From contig PEUD01000087.1 in NCBI GenBank assembly GCA_002780805.1, positions 1-15,837 on the forward strand: a stretch of DNA of 15,837 nt, read 5' to 3'. Each line of letters begins with the position of its first letter. Position 1 is the stretch's first letter. A program made the translations under genes and the position numbers. Origin of the DNA: Candidatus Omnitrophica bacterium CG02_land_8_20_14_3_00__42_8 (GTDB lineage Bacteria > Omnitrophota > Gorgyraeia > Gorgyraeales > Gorgyraeaceae). This document shows, piece after piece, positions 6,504 to 14,080 of the stretch. The notes beneath the pieces are model-generated. The model did no database searches and was not told the origin of the DNA. It saw nothing but the letters and a program-made list of their open reading frames with translations.

Positions 6504-7830
6504 AAAAAATTATTTCGTCATACTGTTTGCGCTTTCTTTTATAGCGGTTTCAGTGTTTATTTTTTATTTTAACGTTTCACTTGTAAAAGACGCCGCGCAA
6601 TACGACGCGATAGCCGTTAATATAGCCGGGCATAATGGGTTTTCAGATTCGGTTTCAGCGCCATATTTGCCTACTATGTACAGAGAGCCGGTTTATCCGT
6701 ATTTTTTGGCGGCGCTGTTTTGGCTGTTCGGGCATAATTATTACGTTGTCTTATTTGTACAGGCTATTATTTTTGCATTTACATGCCTTGTGACATATTT
6801 TGTAGCTAGAGAGATTTTTAGCGAGGACGTAGCCAGGTGTGCCGGGTTATTTACGGCAGCCTGTCTTACGCTGGCTAATTATGCCGTCTGCATACTTTCA
6901 GAGGCGGTCTTTACCTTTTTTCTTTGTCTGCTTATTTTCTTTTTAATAAAGTTTGTCAAGTCGCAGCGCCAGGCATGGGTTGCGGCGTCAGCCGTAGTGC
7001 TGGCTCTTTTGGCAATGACAAAGATGATAATGTTTCTTTTTGTAGTGCCAGTATTGACTGGGATTTTGATATTGGCATGCGCCGGGCGCATAAGCTTTAA
7101 AAGCGTTTTAAAGGCATGCGTGATTTTTACTTTGTTTTTTGCGCTTTTTATTTCTCCCTGGTCGGCGAGAAATAAAAGGTTGTTTGGTACATATGCGATA
7201 ACCTTAAGACAGGGCGTGGCATTGGCTGCGAGGGCTGAGCGCCTTGATGATTCGTCGGATTTTATGAAAGAGAGCTTTGTTTATAATATTTCCGAGTTTC
7301 TGGGAAGAAAGTTTTTTCCGAAAGCATCCGTACTGGATGTTAATTTTATAATGCAGGGTTCAAGGAATGCCAATTTGAGATTTTTAACCCTTACGCAAAA
7401 AGACGCCTTGAGCGGTCCGCAGGCTGATAAAATAATGAAAGAAGAGGCCTTGGCGCGCATAAAAAGAAGGCCTTTTAAGTATATGCTGCAGTCCTTGTTT
7501 GAATTTCAGAAATTGGCTATGTTTCTGAATGTACCGGCATTAAATGAGGCGGCTTTAAATGCGCATTCGCTGCGTAAAGTGCTTATCGTTTTTTTGCGCG
7601 GTTTTTTGAAGTTGTTATCGTTATTTGTGCTGGGATTGGCAGCAGCAGGGGCATATTTTTATTTCAAAAAATGGCACCTGTGGGTGTTTATATTTTTTTT
7701 GGCAGCGTATCTTAATTTTGCAAACAGCATGATTTTTGGAGACCCGCGCTATGCAGCGCCACTGATACCGTTTTATATCATTTTTGCAACCGCAGGGTGG
7801 TTTGGCATAAGGAGAAAACAGGCATGTTAA
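6493..7830 (+). CDS. GT-C membrane glycosyltransferase, PMT_2-like
   Basis: A 445-residue polytopic membrane protein. The first membrane helix (about 7-27) is followed by VKDAAQYDAIAVNIAGHNGFS (31-51), close to the usual D..Y..IA..L..G.GF first loop of bacterial PMT_2-like transferases, with D33 as the likely catalytic Asp. YREPVYPYFLAALFWLFG (63-80) matches the R.P.YP.FLA segment that follows. SPWSARNKRLFG is the post-helix SPW..RN motif, and GDPRYAAPLIPF near the C-terminus is the RY..P..P motif. Start choice: an in-frame TAG at 6487-6489 limits the options, and the next ATG (Met62) would delete the first helix and the catalytic loop, so TTG 6493 is preferred. It lies downstream of the GtrB-like synthase, which is the probable source of its lipid-linked sugar. 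Acceptor unknown. Confidence 0.84.
   Translation: MIPRKNYFVILFALSFIAVSVFIFYFNVSLVKDAAQYDAIAVNIAGHNGFSDSVSAPYLPTMYREPVYPYFLAALFWLFGHNYYVVLFVQAIIFAFTCLVTYFVAREIFSEDVARCAGLFTAACLTLANYAVCILSEAVFTFFLCLLIFFLIKFVKSQRQAWVAASAVVLALLAMTKMIMFLFVVPVLTGILILACAGRISFKSVLKACVIFTLFFALFISPWSARNKRLFGTYAITLRQGVALAARAERLDDSSDFMKESFVYNISEFLGRKFFPKASVLDVNFIMQGSRNANLRFLTLTQKDALSGPQADKIMKEEALARIKRRPFKYMLQSLFEFQKLAMFLNVPALNEAALNAHSLRKVLIVFLRGFLKLLSLFVLGLAAAGAYFYFKKWHLWVFIFFLAAYLNFANSMIFGDPRYAAPLIPFYIIFATAGWFGIRRKQAC
7809..7814 (+). promoter_or_regulatory. Strong ribosome binding site before the gene at 7824
   Basis: AAGGAG, a near-perfect Shine-Dalgarno sequence, sits nine bases before ATG 7824. It favours that start over an in-frame GTG at 7797 and over a later ATG at 7833. 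Confidence 0.75.
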
Positions 7831-9275
7831 AAATGAAATCCGCCGGATTCAGCAGTGTCATTTTTTTTGTAATACTTGCCGGTTTTATCGCGTTATTCTT
7901 TTATCTTAACCAGTATTCCGTTAATCAGCAGTTTATATTTTCAAAGCCAAATGAGCAGATTTTAGGGACCAATTTCGGCAAACTGATAGCAGGCGATATA
8001 TTAAAATATAAAAAATATGTTTATACTTTCATGGACGGCATGAAGCCTATTTTTTATCCTTTATGGGGCTATCCGCTCCTGACGCTTTTAGGGATTAAAT
8101 TCGGCAATTACAGCATGTTTTTATATATCTTACAGGCGCTTATGGCGTTGCACGGAGTTTATTTATTCTATAAAATATTCGATATCAAAAAAAAGATATA
8201 CCATATATTTTTGTTTATACCTTTTATAGGCATACTGTCGGTTAAGTGGCCTGACGGCATAACCTGTTATCTGGGCCTTTTATCTTTTTATTTTTTTAAA
8301 GTAGGTTTTAGCATAAAGAAAATAAAATATTTTGTTTTAGCCGGGTTTGTACTGGGTATAATGGCGAATTTCAGGTCAGAGTATTTTTTTCTGCCGGTTT
8401 TTATGCTCGCGGTTTTTATTGTTTTAAGAAGAAAGATTCACGTGCCGGCGAAGTTTATTTTTATATCGATGCTGTCTGTTTTCGCGATGCAGCTTGTCTT
8501 GCTTGGGCCATGGGCGGCGCGTTCAGCTATGTTTGACGGTAAGCTTCGCTTTACGGCCGCAAACGGAGGAGGTACCTTGTATGATTCTCTAGGCGAGCTG
8601 CCGGGTAACCCATGGGGTTTGGATGGAGACGATACAGATGCCTATAAATTCGCGCAGACACATGATAAAGAAGGCAACCCGGTGCCGCTTCAAAAAATAA
8701 GTCCCAAAGACCGCGATTACTATCCTATTTACAGCTACTCCGGCATGCAGCATAAAATAAACTTTTATCCTTTTGGCCATGAAGGCGACGAAGTTTTGAA
8801 GCGCCAGGCAGCCATGCTTGTAAAACAGCACCCGTTTTATTTTGCCAAAAAAGTTATGCACCACTTTCTGTGTATCTTTACAGGCGGAGTTTATATAATA
8901 GAAACAGAGGGGTTTGGCGTAACAACCCAAAAACACCTTGAATCATTGAAATATTTCAGGGATTTAAGCAAAAAAGATAAAATTTTATTTTTATCAGGCG
9001 TTTTAAGGTATAAGCAAAACCTGAGGATCGCCGCGCCTTATATTTTAAACTGGGCATTCAGGCTGATTTTTATGGCGCTTTTTGTCTTTTTTATAATTTC
9101 AGCAAGAAATATACGCGCCCTGCCGTGGATTTTTTACATTCTGCTGCCTGTAATAGCTTACAAGGTTCTTTTGGTTTCGTTTATTCAGTATTCTCCGAGG
9201 CATTTAAATTTTATATATATGTTTTTGTTGGGTTATTTTTTATTTCGTAAGGATGCGAAAAATGCAAACTCCTAA
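7824..9275 (+). CDS. Polytopic membrane protein, GT-C glycosyltransferase-like
   Basis: A 483-residue membrane protein. The first helix is at about 9-28, the first loop contains GDILKYKKYV with D58 as the candidate catalytic residue, and YPLWGYPLL (78-86) leads into the second helix. GPWAARSAMFDG (228-239) is the PW..R motif of PMT_2-like enzymes. It is followed by a Gly/Pro-rich extracytoplasmic stretch, NGGGTLYDSLG (247-257) and PGNPWG (260-265), that resembles a conserved segment in this group. A large polar loop (about 235-345) separates the middle helices from the C-terminal ones. ATG 7824 overlaps the previous stop by seven bases and has a strong AAGGAG site. It is the second GT-C-like gene after the GtrB-like synthase, so the two may share one lipid donor or act in sequence. 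Specificity cannot be read. Confidence 0.75.
   Translation: MLKMKSAGFSSVIFFVILAGFIALFFYLNQYSVNQQFIFSKPNEQILGTNFGKLIAGDILKYKKYVYTFMDGMKPIFYPLWGYPLLTLLGIKFGNYSMFLYILQALMALHGVYLFYKIFDIKKKIYHIFLFIPFIGILSVKWPDGITCYLGLLSFYFFKVGFSIKKIKYFVLAGFVLGIMANFRSEYFFLPVFMLAVFIVLRRKIHVPAKFIFISMLSVFAMQLVLLGPWAARSAMFDGKLRFTAANGGGTLYDSLGELPGNPWGLDGDDTDAYKFAQTHDKEGNPVPLQKISPKDRDYYPIYSYSGMQHKINFYPFGHEGDEVLKRQAAMLVKQHPFYFAKKVMHHFLCIFTGGVYIIETEGFGVTTQKHLESLKYFRDLSKKDKILFLSGVLRYKQNLRIAAPYILNWAFRLIFMALFVFFIISARNIRALPWIFYILLPVIAYKVLLVSFIQYSPRHLNFIYMFLLGYFLFRKDAKNANS
9249..9253 (+). promoter_or_regulatory. Ribosome binding site deciding the second DPM1-like start
   Basis: AAGGA ends eight bases before ATG 9262. The alternative in-frame ATG at 9253 would overlap this site, so 9262 is the better start. 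Confidence 0.55.
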
Positions 9276-9978
9276 AAAAAGGGTCCTAATAGTAATACCA
9301 ACATATAACGAAAAAGAAAATGTGGCCGAGATCATCAATAAAGTAGACCTTTCGCTTGGCGGAGCGTGCGACATGCTGTTTGTGGATGATGCTTCTCCTG
9401 ATGGAACGGGAGTTATACTGGAGGGCATGAAGTCGTCCAACAGCCGTATATACGTAATGCACAGGCCCGGTAAAGACGGCCTTGGCAGAGCCTATGCCCA
9501 TGGCTTGAGCTTCGGCGTGAAAAATGGGTACGACTATATATTTGAAATGGATGCCGATTTGTCGCATGATCCGGAATATTTGAAAGTTATGCTTAAGGAG
9601 TTTGATAATTTTGATGTGGTGATAGGCTCAAGGTTTATGGGCAGTATGGAAAATATAAACGCGACGCCGTTTCGCAGGTTTATAAGCTTTTTTGCTTCCA
9701 GATACGTGAAATACCTTTTGGGCTTAAAGTGCCTTGATCCTATGGCGGGTTTTGTGGGTTATAAAAAAGAAGTTTTAGAAAAGATTGATTTTGATAACTT
9801 TTTCTCCAAAGGGTATGTCTTTCAGGCAGAGATAAAGTTCAGGTGCCAGAGAAACGGGTTTAAAATAACTGAGGTCCCTATAATATTCAAAAATAGGAGC
9901 CTGGGCGATTCCAAGCTTAGAAAAAGGGACATGATTGAAGCTTTGGTTTTACCCTGGAAAGTGATGATTTTCGGATGA
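9262..9978 (+). CDS. GT2 polyprenyl-phosphate mannose synthase, DPM1-like (module 3)
   Basis: A 238-residue GT-A glycosyltransferase closely matching the soluble polyprenol-phosphate mannose synthase pattern. Seen: VIPTYNEKENV (11-21), FVDDASPDGT (40-49), the metal-binding D97-A-D99 followed by LSHDP, VIGSRF (120-125), DPMAGFVGY (159-167), GYVFQAEIKFR (184-194), EVPIIFKNRSLGDSKL (204-219). All expected catalytic and donor-binding motifs are present, unlike the GtrB-like enzyme upstream. It lacks C-terminal membrane helices. ATG 9262 is preferred because of the AAGGA site; ATG 9253 would add three residues (MRK). It overlaps the preceding gene by 14 bases and the radical SAM gene by four (ATGA). 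Of the three GT2 enzymes here, this is the most confident synthase call; mannose is likely by family but not proven. Confidence 0.92.
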   Translation: MQTPKKRVLIVIPTYNEKENVAEIINKVDLSLGGACDMLFVDDASPDGTGVILEGMKSSNSRIYVMHRPGKDGLGRAYAHGLSFGVKNGYDYIFEMDADLSHDPEYLKVMLKEFDNFDVVIGSRFMGSMENINATPFRRFISFFASRYVKYLLGLKCLDPMAGFVGYKKEVLEKIDFDNFFSKGYVFQAEIKFRCQRNGFKITEVPIIFKNRSLGDSKLRKRDMIEALVLPWKVMIFG

Positions 9979-11033
9979 TAAATACTTTAAAGTTTGCCGC
10001 TAAAGCCGCAGGTTCTAATTTTGCAGATCCACAGCTTCCATATAAACTGACAATGGTTTTGACCGGCCGTTGCAATAATAGATGCAAATCCTGTAATATA
10101 TGGCAGAACCAGAACGCAAATGACAGCTTGATAGAAGATATAGAAAGATTTTTTAAAAAATCTAATTTTTTTTCATGGATCAGCCTCACCGGAGGTGAAA
10201 TCTTTTTAAGGAACGATGTATTTTCCGTATGTAAAATTATCAAAGACAATGTAAAGGATGTATGTTTTTTGACTTTTCCGACAAACGGCTACCTGACAGA
10301 GAAAATACTGGCAGACGTGGACAGGATTCTCGGATTAAACTTTAACAAGGTTGTTGTGTCTGTCAGCTTGGATGGGCCTCTTGATATGCATAATACGTTA
10401 AGAGGCGTTGACGGGTCGTGGGATAGGGCGCTGAAAACATTTTGCGGCCTTAAAGCGGTAAAAAACAGACGCTTTGCCGTAAATTTTGGCTTTACAATAT
10501 CAAATTACAATATGAGGTCTATAGGTAAAACTATTGAATCTATAAAGGCCGCATATCCGAAGTTTTCGTTAAAAGACCTTCATTTAAACCTTGCTTTTAA
10601 CGCAGAGCGGTATTCTAATATGGACAATAAGGGTATACTTTGCACGGATTCAGACGGTTTAATATCGGAACTGACGACGTATCAGGAAAACAAAAAATTA
10701 TTGGATCCGATATCGGTTATAGACTATTTGCATGTAAAATTTCTGAAAAGATACATAAAAAGCGGCAGGACGCCTCTTCCGTGTATGTCTTTGGCAAGCT
10801 CTTGCCTAGTAGACGTAGATTGGAACGTATATCCTTGTTTTAATTTTAACGTCAAAGCCGGCAATTTAAAGGAAAATGATTTTGACCTGGCAAAATTATG
10901 GGCGTCCGGCATCAGAAGGGCCGTGAGAGCCAGGGTAAAAGCAGGCGATTGCCCGCATTGCTGGACCCCGTGTGAATCGTTTCAGACAATCCTTGGTAAT
11001 ATGCCGAGGGCATTTTTTTCTAAGAGGGCATAA
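9975..11033 (+). CDS. Radical SAM protein with SPASM-like C-terminal cysteine region
   Basis: A 352-residue protein. The radical SAM cluster motif CX3CX2C is C33-NNR-C37-KS-C40, followed by LTGGEIFLR (71-79), the usual GGE motif that binds the methionine end of SAM, then FPTNGYL (101-107) and VSLDGP (130-135) on later strands of the barrel. The C-terminal region holds C270, C277, C288, C326, C329 and C333, including YPCFNF and CPHCWTPC, the arrangement of SPASM-type domains that bind one or two auxiliary [4Fe-4S] clusters. SPASM enzymes modify peptides, proteins or small molecules including sugars. The gene is coupled by ATGA to a DPM1-like synthase and followed by a GT-C gene, so a sugar or lipid-sugar modification is plausible but inferred. 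No short precursor-peptide gene is visible beside it. Family call strong, substrate unknown. Confidence 0.88.
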   Translation: MINTLKFAAKAAGSNFADPQLPYKLTMVLTGRCNNRCKSCNIWQNQNANDSLIEDIERFFKKSNFFSWISLTGGEIFLRNDVFSVCKIIKDNVKDVCFLTFPTNGYLTEKILADVDRILGLNFNKVVVSVSLDGPLDMHNTLRGVDGSWDRALKTFCGLKAVKNRRFAVNFGFTISNYNMRSIGKTIESIKAAYPKFSLKDLHLNLAFNAERYSNMDNKGILCTDSDGLISELTTYQENKKLLDPISVIDYLHVKFLKRYIKSGRTPLPCMSLASSCLVDVDWNVYPCFNFNVKAGNLKENDFDLAKLWASGIRRAVRARVKAGDCPHCWTPCESFQTILGNMPRAFFSKRA

Positions 11034-11042
11034 GGTTGCATT

Positions 11043-12761
11043 ATGGTGAGTAGAATTTTTAAATCAAACGGTGGGATCCTGGCGGTAATTTCGGCATTTG
11101 CGTTATTTAATTTTTACGGATTGATGCATAATCAGTCAGACATATATTTTCATGACGGAATAAGTTTTATCGAAAATGCATTGAGAATGGGCGCAGGCAA
11201 TTTCAGGTATTACGGCTGGGGCCATGGCGCATTTTTTTCAATAGCGCTGTTTTTTGTTTATGGGGCTGTATTTGCGCTTAAGCTTGCGTTCGGTATATTG
11301 CATATAAAGCAGGATATCTTGGTAGAGTATATTTTAAGGCCGGAACAGTTTTTTCTGATCGCAAGGATGTTGATCGTATTTTTAGGGTCTGCTTCGCTTG
11401 TTTTCGTGTATATGGCGGCCGTTAAATTGTTCAACAAGACAATAGCGGTAATGGCGGCTGTGTTTACGGGTTTTTGTTTTCCTTTGATGCAAATGTCTTC
11501 TTTGATAAAAGAAGATAACCTGGCGTTCTTGGCATTATCCGTGGCATTTTATTTTATAGCGCTTAATTTTACATCCAAAAGGTCCGGAAGCGTATTGTTT
11601 TATATACTGGCGGGTCTTTTTGTAGGTTTGTCGGCAGCGGCAAAATATACATTTGCGCTTGGGTTTGTTTTTGTTGCAGCGGGCGTATTTATGAATACCA
11701 AAGATACATCTAAAGATTTTGTTTATAAGGCGTTATTTTTAAGTTTTGCTGCCATGATATCAGGATTTGCCCTGGGAAATCCGTTCATATTTTCCGGCTG
11801 GCATGATTTTTTATCAGGTACATCGGCGCTTAAGTCATATTATTATCATCCGTATACATTATCTGATAACCTGTCCAGAATATTGTTTTTTTATAAGGCC
11901 AATTTAGGTTCATTGTTTTTTTACATATTGCCGATTAGCGTAATTTTTATATTTATCAAAGAAAGAAAAAAGGCATTTCTTTTATATATATACCCTGCCT
12001 GCCTGTTGTTTTTGTTCGCAGCCTGCAGCATAGAGTCATATTACATTTTACCGACTGTACCTTTTTTTGCCATAGGATTATCCTGCGCAGTATACAATTT
12101 TTGGGGTTTCATAAAAAATAAGAACATATTTAAGACAGTTATTTTTATCTCAGTATTTTTAATCATATGTACCCCGCTCGCAGATGCAGCTAAATTTAAA
12201 AAAATAATATCTGCAAAGGACACAAGGTATATGTCTGGGGATTGGATTTGTTCTAATGTGAAAAGCGGCAGCACCATAGTGGCTGAAGGAGCGGTTAGGG
12301 GTATTTTGATTTTTACACCCATGCTTATACCCGATATAAACGCATTAACGCGCGAGAAAGAAGAAATTATTGCAAGCGGTGGCTCGGCAAGGCTGCTCGA
12401 TATGAATATAAAGCTATTTTCCGGCAGCAAATCCGTAAAATCATTCGATATATATAAATGTAAAACTATCAACCAGAGCCTTATTGATCAGGCGCGCCCC
12501 GAATACATTATTTTAAGTGGGGCATTTGACGATAACCAAAGGGGCTGGATAAGCAGCAATAATATCATCGCAAGAGAAGAAGCCAAAGAGCTTATAAGCA
12601 AAAAATATGTTCTAATAAAAAAATTCGAGGCATTGCCTAAATTAAGTTATTTTTTCCCCATGATATCGATACAGGATTTTAACAAGATTCAAAAAATCAA
12701 GCTTAAGGATACGGGCAAAATAGTTTCAGGGTACGATATTTTTATATACAGGAAGATATAA
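11043..12761 (+). CDS. GT-C-like membrane protein, GT39/PMT_2-related, with C-terminal soluble domain
   Basis: A 572-residue polytopic membrane protein. The first loop has FHDG (36-39), so the Asp of the family's Asp-Glu pair seems kept (D38) while the Glu position is Gly39. ALFFVYGAVF (68-77) and AAAKYTFALGF (198-208) align by eye with LFFVYGASF and ATKYNAGIL of the protein at 3880, and both proteins end in a hydrophilic domain (here about 385-572). The late RY..P segment of typical members reads ESYYILPTVPFF (331-342), without the Arg. Expected to act on the outer membrane face with a polyprenyl-phosphate sugar, perhaps that made by the DPM1-like enzyme at 9262. AAGG lies before the ATG. 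A divergent enzyme or an inactive relative are both possible. Confidence 0.75.
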   Translation: MVSRIFKSNGGILAVISAFALFNFYGLMHNQSDIYFHDGISFIENALRMGAGNFRYYGWGHGAFFSIALFFVYGAVFALKLAFGILHIKQDILVEYILRPEQFFLIARMLIVFLGSASLVFVYMAAVKLFNKTIAVMAAVFTGFCFPLMQMSSLIKEDNLAFLALSVAFYFIALNFTSKRSGSVLFYILAGLFVGLSAAAKYTFALGFVFVAAGVFMNTKDTSKDFVYKALFLSFAAMISGFALGNPFIFSGWHDFLSGTSALKSYYYHPYTLSDNLSRILFFYKANLGSLFFYILPISVIFIFIKERKKAFLLYIYPACLLFLFAACSIESYYILPTVPFFAIGLSCAVYNFWGFIKNKNIFKTVIFISVFLIICTPLADAAKFKKIISAKDTRYMSGDWICSNVKSGSTIVAEGAVRGILIFTPMLIPDINALTREKEEIIASGGSARLLDMNIKLFSGSKSVKSFDIYKCKTINQSLIDQARPEYIILSGAFDDNQRGWISSNNIIAREEAKELISKKYVLIKKFEALPKLSYFFPMISIQDFNKIQKIKLKDTGKIVSGYDIFIYRKI

Positions 12762-12763
12762 TT

Positions 12764-14080
12764 ATGGAACATGCTTTCAGGATTAAAAATGTATTCTTCG
12801 TGGTTATCCCTGCACTTCTACTGTTTTTATTTGTACCGTATGCTTACTTGGCGCAGTTTTTTATTGTTGGGGCCGCTCTTATTATTTTTTTAATGCTCGC
12901 TGTGGTATTAAAACAGGACGATTTCGATTTTTTATTTACATTATTTTTTGTGGCGTTTTTTGCCAGGATCCTGGTGGCGCTTTTTACGTATGAATTCAGG
13001 ATTTTTATGGGCCTGCGTGCGTATTTTGGCGACGGGTGGCCTTATGTATATAACGGCAACATTATAGCGAATATGTGGGCTGCCGGGATAGATGAATATG
13101 AAGCCATATTCAGATTTGCTAAGGACATGAGCGGTAGTGGCGCGCTGGCCTTTTATGATTTTTGGAATGCCTTTGTATTATTTATAAGTGACAGAAATCC
13201 ACTTTCTTTAGCTTTTATAAATTGCGCGGCAGGCGCATTGTCGGTAGTTTTTATTTATCAGACGGCGCTTGAGTTTTGCAACAGAAAATGGGCCAGGGCA
13301 GTAGCGGTATGCGTTGCTTTTTGGCCATCTTTATTTATATGGTCCACGCAGAACCTCAAGGAACCGATAACATGCCTGTTACTGGCAGGGTCTTTCTGGG
13401 CTATTGTTAAGCTTATAAAAAAGCTTAATCCGGTTTATATAGTTTACATGCTTATTTTTGCCGTAGCTTTGCGGTATTTTAGGGAGCCGTTTTTTTTATT
13501 GTTTTATGCGGTTTCATTGCCGTCTTTTCTGGTGTTTTACGTGTGGATAAAGTTTTTCAAGAAGATGTATCCTTTTTCTGTGCCGATAACAATCCTGGCA
13601 TTGATCCTGGTAGCATTTTTATTTTATAATCACGTTAATTCTGAATCCGTGGTATCTTTTCTGAAATACGCGACTGCAATGCGCAGCGATAGGGCATACG
13701 GAAACTTGGCTTTTATGCAGAATCTAAGGTTTACCAGTATTTTCGGCATGATGGGCGTTTTGCCCCCGCTGGTTTTTATGATTTTGTTGATGCCATTTCC
13801 ATGGCAGATTTCAAGCGTATATCAGATGCTGACATTTTCTGAGATGCTGGCATATTATACTGTAGTCTTTTTTTTCTTGAGAGGGGTCATTTTTTATTTT
13901 AAAAAAAACGAATATATATTATTTATCCCGTTATTTTTTATCATCTCAGCGTGCGTATTTTTTTCCTTGTTTGAAGGCAATATAGGCACTATATTCCGCC
14001 ACAGGGCTACGATTTTGCCATTTATGTTTATTCTTGCGGCCTTCGGAGCGGAGCAGGCATTAAAAAAGGCTGATTTATGA
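12764..14080 (+). CDS. Polytopic membrane protein, possibly GT-C or polymerase-like
   Basis: A 438-residue protein rich in hydrophobic helices, the first two at about 10-48. A loop after the third helix carries AYFGDGWPYVYNG (86-98), with D90 placed like the first-loop Asp of GT-C enzymes. WPSLFIWSTQNLKEP (187-201) resembles a segment seen in exopolysaccharide-associated membrane proteins that have a Lys/Arg-Glu/Asp-Pro signature. The C-terminal part has GNIGTIFRHRATILPF, reminiscent of the last conserved R.R...P block of such proteins. I cannot place it in a named family. AGGAAG at 12750-12755 precedes the ATG by eight bases; the stop overlaps the next start by four. Glycan transfer or polymerisation is the likely theme because of its neighbours, but a Wzy-like role is a guess. 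Confidence 0.65.
   Translation: MEHAFRIKNVFFVVIPALLLFLFVPYAYLAQFFIVGAALIIFLMLAVVLKQDDFDFLFTLFFVAFFARILVALFTYEFRIFMGLRAYFGDGWPYVYNGNIIANMWAAGIDEYEAIFRFAKDMSGSGALAFYDFWNAFVLFISDRNPLSLAFINCAAGALSVVFIYQTALEFCNRKWARAVAVCVAFWPSLFIWSTQNLKEPITCLLLAGSFWAIVKLIKKLNPVYIVYMLIFAVALRYFREPFFLLFYAVSLPSFLVFYVWIKFFKKMYPFSVPITILALILVAFLFYNHVNSESVVSFLKYATAMRSDRAYGNLAFMQNLRFTSIFGMMGVLPPLVFMILLMPFPWQISSVYQMLTFSEMLAYYTVVFFFLRGVIFYFKKNEYILFIPLFFIISACVFFSLFEGNIGTIFRHRATILPFMFILAAFGAEQALKKADL

Noticed and set aside
7797..7823. GTG-initiated extension of the membrane protein at 7824
   Set aside because: AAGGAG lies inside this stretch and is spaced correctly for ATG 7824.
12041..12472. Antisense open frame of 143 codons opposite the GT-C gene at 11043
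   Set aside because: Shadow of a well-supported gene on the + strand, with no family motif of its own.
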